DNA from: Asparagopsis taxiformis
Taxonomy: Eukaryota; Rhodophyta; Florideophyceae; Bonnemaisoniales; Bonnemaisoniaceae
Length of the DNA: 20,681 nucleotides
Direction of reading: 5' to 3'
Assembly: GCA_030407315.1 (NCBI GenBank)
Contig: JALQPE010002719.1
Coordinates: 1 to 20,681, forward strand
A program made the position numbers and the translations under genes. How positions within the stretch are numbered: position 1 is the first letter of the stretch; every line of letters starts with the position of its first letter. Positions 17,204-20,681 of this stretch are shown here, piece after piece. The notes below the pieces were generated by a model, which was not told the origin of the DNA, did no database searches, and was given only the letters and a program-made list of their open reading frames with translations.

Positions 17204-17353
17204 CCTTCGGACGACCGTTGTCGTAATGCCCGCTGGCAGATTCACGAAAAGGCCGCGGCCTGCGCTCGTATCGCGCTGAATTGAAGCACACCCGCGTGGT
17301 GGAATTGGACACTGCATCCGTTGCAGGAAAACGCCTAAGCGAGGCATTGACGT

Positions 17354-17584
17354 ACGACGCCAACGGGCGGGCCGCGATGATTACGAAAGAGCCGGAGCGC
17401 ACGCGCGCGCTCCGGCGCCGTGGCGATTCGATCAGCCAACCGGGCCATGTACGTTTCAACGAGATTTTTTCGGGACAACTGCCACGTCCGCAGTTGTACC
17501 CGAAAAGGCGCCACGGCCCCGTGTCTCAGGCGCGTCCTGACGGGCCTCGCGTGGCCGGGACGTCCACGTGTGGGGGTGGGGCTG
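17354..17584 (+). other. 3' leader and polypurine tract of unit B
   Basis: Similarity to unit A resumes at ACGACGCCAACGGG (compare about 9979). It contains the 10-bp GC hairpin (17391-17416), the 15-bp hairpin (17467-17506) and the tract GTGGGGGTGGGG (17570-17581) ending one triplet before LTR 3. Confidence 0.8.
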
Positions 17585-18239
17585 TGTAGTATACGTGGCA
17601 ATTCCGAAATTGCAAATATTTACGTTTTCCGCGGAATTCGAATTTCGGCGGATACGACCGGCGACAGCAATGCACGAACATTGCTGGCGCATGCGCGCGC
17701 GCAACCGGCACACGTGTGCAACGAACGTATTGGCAACGGCCAACGGACCAACGGGTCCCTACGTGTGACCCACAAGGTCCTTTCCCATTCGGGGACGTTA
17801 CGAGCAGTGTTTACACTGTAAAGCGATGCCATCGTGGCTATATAGGTATTGGCATCGTGCCGGGAGGGAAAGGGGACAAGACAACGATCGAGCGACGGCT
17901 CTAGTCTACGACTGACTTCTACGTTTACGTTTTGCCCAGCGAGGCTTCGTCTCCGTCGAGCTGCGTACTACCTACCCATCGCCGCACGTAAGGCTGATTG
18001 CGTGTAGTGCCTCCGGGCTTGGTCGAGAGCACCTCCGGTGACGTACCACCTCGTGTGTGCTAACGTAATCCTCGCGTGGATTGTTGCGTCGTGACGCTCG
18101 TGTCTACTCGCTAACCTATCTCTACCGTTCTACCTAACATACAGTCAAAACACCAGCGGGTGGACTGCTCGTTTCGTTTCGTAAGGACAGCGTGTCCGTG
18201 GCTCGTACCAGCTACTTCTAGAACTAACGTTGTTCCACA
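17585..18239 (+). repeat. LTR 3 (3' LTR of unit B)
   Basis: 655 nt, TG...CA. It is more divergent than LTRs 1 and 2 are from each other: it lacks one TACGTT hexamer and has several substitutions and small indels near the end. It ends at TTCCACA, directly against flanking repeat sequence at 18240. Confidence 0.93.
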
Positions 18240-18412
18240 ATGCACATGTGAACATGTTTTTGAGATGGAGGTGTGCCGTACGGCACAATCGACCGCCCAA
18301 ATCGTTGATTTTTGCAAGATTTTTTGTGCCCGAAATTTTAGAATTTCTGGGCTGGCCAGCAGTGCATCTGAGCTGGACATCCACCGGACGTCCATTTCAG
18401 GTTGGTCGTGTG
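18240..18412. repeat. Flanking repeat copy 1 (interrupted by the array)
   Basis: It begins ATGCACATGTGAACATG and matches 18740-18912, exactly 500 bp downstream, with only a few differences. Its left part is missing because LTR 3 ends here. It contains the palindromes GTGCCGTACGGCAC and GCTGGCCAGC. Not recognised as a known repeat family; no coding capacity apparent. Confidence 0.85.
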
Positions 18413-18730
18413 CTGCCTACATCGACGCATTGCAGAAACTATGCCAGCGGGTTCACTACTAATACAAAGTACACGGAATATGAGTAACGTGATAGGTGAG
18501 TAGTGTTTGTCGTGAAGGAATAAGGCGGGACCATGATGAAACAGGGAAAAAGATGTCACCCTAGCATAACTTAGGCTTAAAGTCTGGAATCGAACCCTCG
18601 TAAGACGCGATTTTGGCTTACAGTTGTTGCTTACAGAAGCCAGTGATGGCCCCACTCGGGGCGGCGGCCGGTTCCTGGGGCCGTTGTGGCTAAATTAGAC
18701 ACCCTGATTTGAATTAAAATTTGGGCTATT
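18413..18730. other. Spacer between flanking repeats
   Basis: No gene seen. On the minus strand a tRNA B-box-like GGTTCGATTCC occurs (18586-18596), but no T-stem or cloverleaf can be formed around it. A 7-bp inverted repeat CACTACT/AGTAGTG flanks about 18453-18503. Confidence 0.4.
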
Positions 18731-18912
18731 CTCAAAAACATGCACATGTGAACATGTTTTTGAGATGGGGGTGTGCCGTACGGCACAATCGACGCCCAAA
18801 TCGATGTTTTTTTGCAATATTTTTTGTGCCCGAAATTGTAGAATTTCTGGGCTGGCCAGCAATGCATCTGAGCTGGACATCCACCGGACGTCCATTTCAG
18901 GTTGATCGTGTA
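18731..18912. repeat. Flanking repeat copy 2 with intact palindrome
   Basis: CTCAAAAACATG (18731-18742) is the exact complement of CATGTTTTTGAG (18753-18764), with a loop that contains CACATGTG. The rest matches copy 1. This is what the array insertion site probably looked like before insertion. Confidence 0.8.
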
Positions 18913-19177
18913 TCGTGCACGTCCACACATTACCGGAAGCAAGTAGGCGATGAAGCACGTACAAACCCAATTGTTCTGCTATTTCTAGCATAGACCATCG
19001 AGTCTAGAGATGTGAGGAATCGTCCTGGAAATCATGCTCCAACCCACGAGGGAATGGACAATCTAGTTTGAAAGCATGGAACGGAAGTACATTATACTAG
19101 GTTCATAGATTGGAAGTGATAAAGGAGATGATTATATTCTCGATAATTGTTTACCAAAGTAGTAGTTGTTAAGCTAT
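18913..19177. other. AT-richer non-coding stretch
   Basis: Composition is clearly more AT-rich than the element. No gene, repeat or RNA feature recognised. It lies just beyond the end of the minus-strand gene remnant, so it may include its 3' untranslated sequence. Confidence 0.3.
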
Positions 19178-20652
19178 CTAGCCGTCGGAAAATTCTTCTT
19201 CGTCTTCGTCCTCACTATATTCAGGATCCCCCAGCAGAATAGGCGTTATCGGCAACTGTGGAGTTGATCTGCTCAAGATGAATTTTTGACCCGGTGTGAG
19301 GGTTCTCTTCTTGGGAGCTTCTGTCGTCTTCATCCGCATGATTCCGAGTTGCCCTGTCTTCGGCCTACGATCTTTCTTGACCGGGATGGGAACAAACTGT
19401 CTTGTGGCGAACATTGACAGGTGCCGGTTGACTTTGCCTGGCAGACCGGCGCGGAGCATTGGGGATTACTTCTTCTTCGAATCCCAACCGCCTGATGAAA
19501 CCAAACGAAACATTGTCGGGAATCGGATACGACGCATTCCTGAAATACGTGTGATACCTCGTTGTCGTGTGTGACACAACTCTGTCGACATGCTCTGCCC
19601 CGGCATGTTGTACATGGCCGTGACCGATGAGACTGAACGTGGCGGAACGATTACCTTCTTCAGCTTCATCGTCTTGGCGTACATATCTATTCCAGCGCTT
19701 TGAAAAGACGTACTTGTGGGACCCTGGACACACCCAGATAGGGAATGGGTCATCTCCGTTGGCAATAAAAAAGTAACCCGGAAGTTGATCTTTGCGGTCC
19801 GCGAGGAGGAACAGGGAAATCATTGTGTGGGACCTGCCGAGGAACACCCCTTTCCCGTTATCAAAAACCGTCCCCCAGATGCCGGCATGACAAGTTTTTC
19901 TCCCGGTAAACCGCACTTCCTCCAGCCCTATCAGCCGGACAAGGATTCCCAACAACACATCCAGCAGGGCTCGCCGAAGTCACAAACTTGAACCGGTCGA
20001 TATGCGTCTCATCGTTCTCGGCATAGTCAACCAGGCAGTGGCGCGTAGACGTGAAGCGAGCCCTCCCCTCATTCCGGTTCTTCTCATCTGTTCATCGTCC
20101 CCCGTATTGACATGGGACTCCACAGCTGCCGGTTCCCGGGTCCTTGTGCACCTCCTCCCCCTCCCACGTTCCCAAAAAGTACCGAAACAATTCCTGGATA
20201 GGAATTTCTTCCATGAGACCCAAGTCAAATGGGAACTTGTCCGACGCATCGAGGTAGCTTTACATCCGCGAAATTGTGCATCACCGTCTATACCTCGCTC
20301 GTTGATTTCCGTTCGGCAATTGTGGAAGTACGCCATACCAGTGCCGGCCTCATACGAATCCTTCCAGTTGGTACACATTCGCGCAACTGAGCGAAGTCCA
20401 GCCTCGAGGGTAGAAACGTCGATGTAGGCTCACACATCGCCTTGGCAGCCATCTTCCACGCTGCGAAAAACATCGGATAGATGGTGTCGATCTCGAAAAC
20501 AAGATGACGAGCCCGATGTTGTTCCGGAATATGCAGCCCCTCAAACACAGGTCCATCGCCACTTGCTTCAAATACCTCACCTCTCTGCCCTCCTCACGAT
20601 TTCCACACTCTCCCAATAACAACCTGAGCTCAATCGGGGGCAGACCAACCAA
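19178..20652 (-). pseudogene. Frameshifted gene remnant, possible 2-oxoglutarate/Fe(II) oxygenase-like
   Basis: Coding-like pieces on the minus strand follow each other in changing frames: about 20652-20550, 20548-20400, about 20390-20290, about 20275-20110, about 20090-19990, 19958-19455 and 19459-19178, so at least six indels or splice gaps. Motifs fit the double-stranded beta-helix oxygenases related to phytanoyl-CoA dioxygenase: an H-x-D (HID, near 20000), PGSHK (19713-19727), a distal His in HVQHAGAEH (near 19607), and RYHTYF (near 19550) with the Arg that usually contacts 2-oxoglutarate. The C-terminus is basic, then acidic (EYSEDEDEEEFSDG, stop at 19178). Upstream blocks (KFPFDLGLMEEIPIQELF, IDTIYPMFFAAWKMAAKAM) are not recognised. 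Base composition differs from the retrotransposon. Introns are an alternative to decay. Family assignment is tentative. Confidence 0.45.
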
Positions 20653-20681
20653 CCCTCACCGATGGCGATGACGTCCGCGGG
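20653..20681. other. Window end
   Basis: Too short to interpret; the minus-strand remnant may continue beyond the window. Confidence 0.3.

Larger units (their letters stand above)
10210..18239 (+). mobile_element. Unit B: internally deleted chromovirus with antisense ORF region
   Basis: Unit B shares the middle LTR with unit A and ends at a third LTR (17585-18239). The sequence right after the LTR end matches unit A from about 6116, so about 5.45 kb (primer site, gag, protease, RT, RNase H) is missing. From 10873 to 12456 it is about 99% identical to unit A. After that the 3' region is more divergent, and about 2.6 kb (roughly 14758-17353) has no counterpart in A. Without a primer site and RT it cannot replicate by itself. 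Whether it ever moved or formed in place by recombination is open; the shared LTR favours recombination. Confidence 0.85.

Noticed and set aside
18586..18596. tRNA gene or SINE suggested by a B-box match on the minus strand
   Set aside because: GGTTCGATTCC matches the B-box consensus, but only two T-stem pairs form and no A box or acceptor stem is found at normal spacing.
18160..18991. Overlapping short frames on both strands in the flanking repeats
   Set aside because: The same fragments appear in several frames because the repeat is duplicated; no domain and no consistent start or stop.

Overview
This window looks like nuclear DNA of a eukaryotic microbe. Nearly 90% of it (1-18239) is a Ty3/gypsy (Metaviridae) LTR retrotransposon of the chromodomain-bearing (chromovirus) type. 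The host lineage cannot be fixed from the sequence; an oomycete or other stramenopile, an alga or a fungus are all possible. The element is very rich in CpG and in ACG/CGT triplets, so it shows no sign of cytosine-deamination decay.

Layout. Three LTRs in the same orientation (1-663, 10210-10872, 17585-18239) bound two internal regions, giving LTR-A-LTR-B-LTR with a shared middle LTR. Unit A has a primer-binding region, gag with a CCHC knuckle, protease, reverse transcriptase, RNase H, integrase and chromodomain, then about 2.5 kb of 3' non-coding DNA and a G-rich polypurine tract. Gag to RT is broken by many frameshifts. RNase H to integrase is open for over 2 kb and has one late 1-nt deletion inside the chromodomain. 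Unit B is a deletion derivative: the LTR joins directly to the integrase region, so the primer site, gag, protease, RT and RNase H are gone, while integrase and chromodomain form one clean frame. Unit B also has about 2.6 kb that A lacks, carrying a long reading frame antisense to the element (three overlapping pieces, 14762-17066).

The most unusual property is structural. The element is packed, coding and non-coding alike, with short perfect inverted repeats (stems of 4-11 bp, loops of 3-7 nt). The loops are very often AACG, GACG, ACGA(N), CGA or CGT. Several stems are kept between units A and B by paired changes, or keep the stem while only the loop changes. The 3' region also carries two tandem ~345-bp units, whose two sequence types occur in opposite order in A and B, and hairpins just upstream of the polypurine tract.

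Right flank (18240-20681). The array ends inside a ~170-bp repeat whose second copy lies exactly 500 bp downstream and shows the intact palindrome that was interrupted. Beyond it, on the minus strand, is a heavily frameshifted gene remnant with motifs reminiscent of 2-oxoglutarate/Fe(II) oxygenases of the phytanoyl-CoA dioxygenase type. No rRNA gene, convincing tRNA, CRISPR array or bacterial-type operon was seen.
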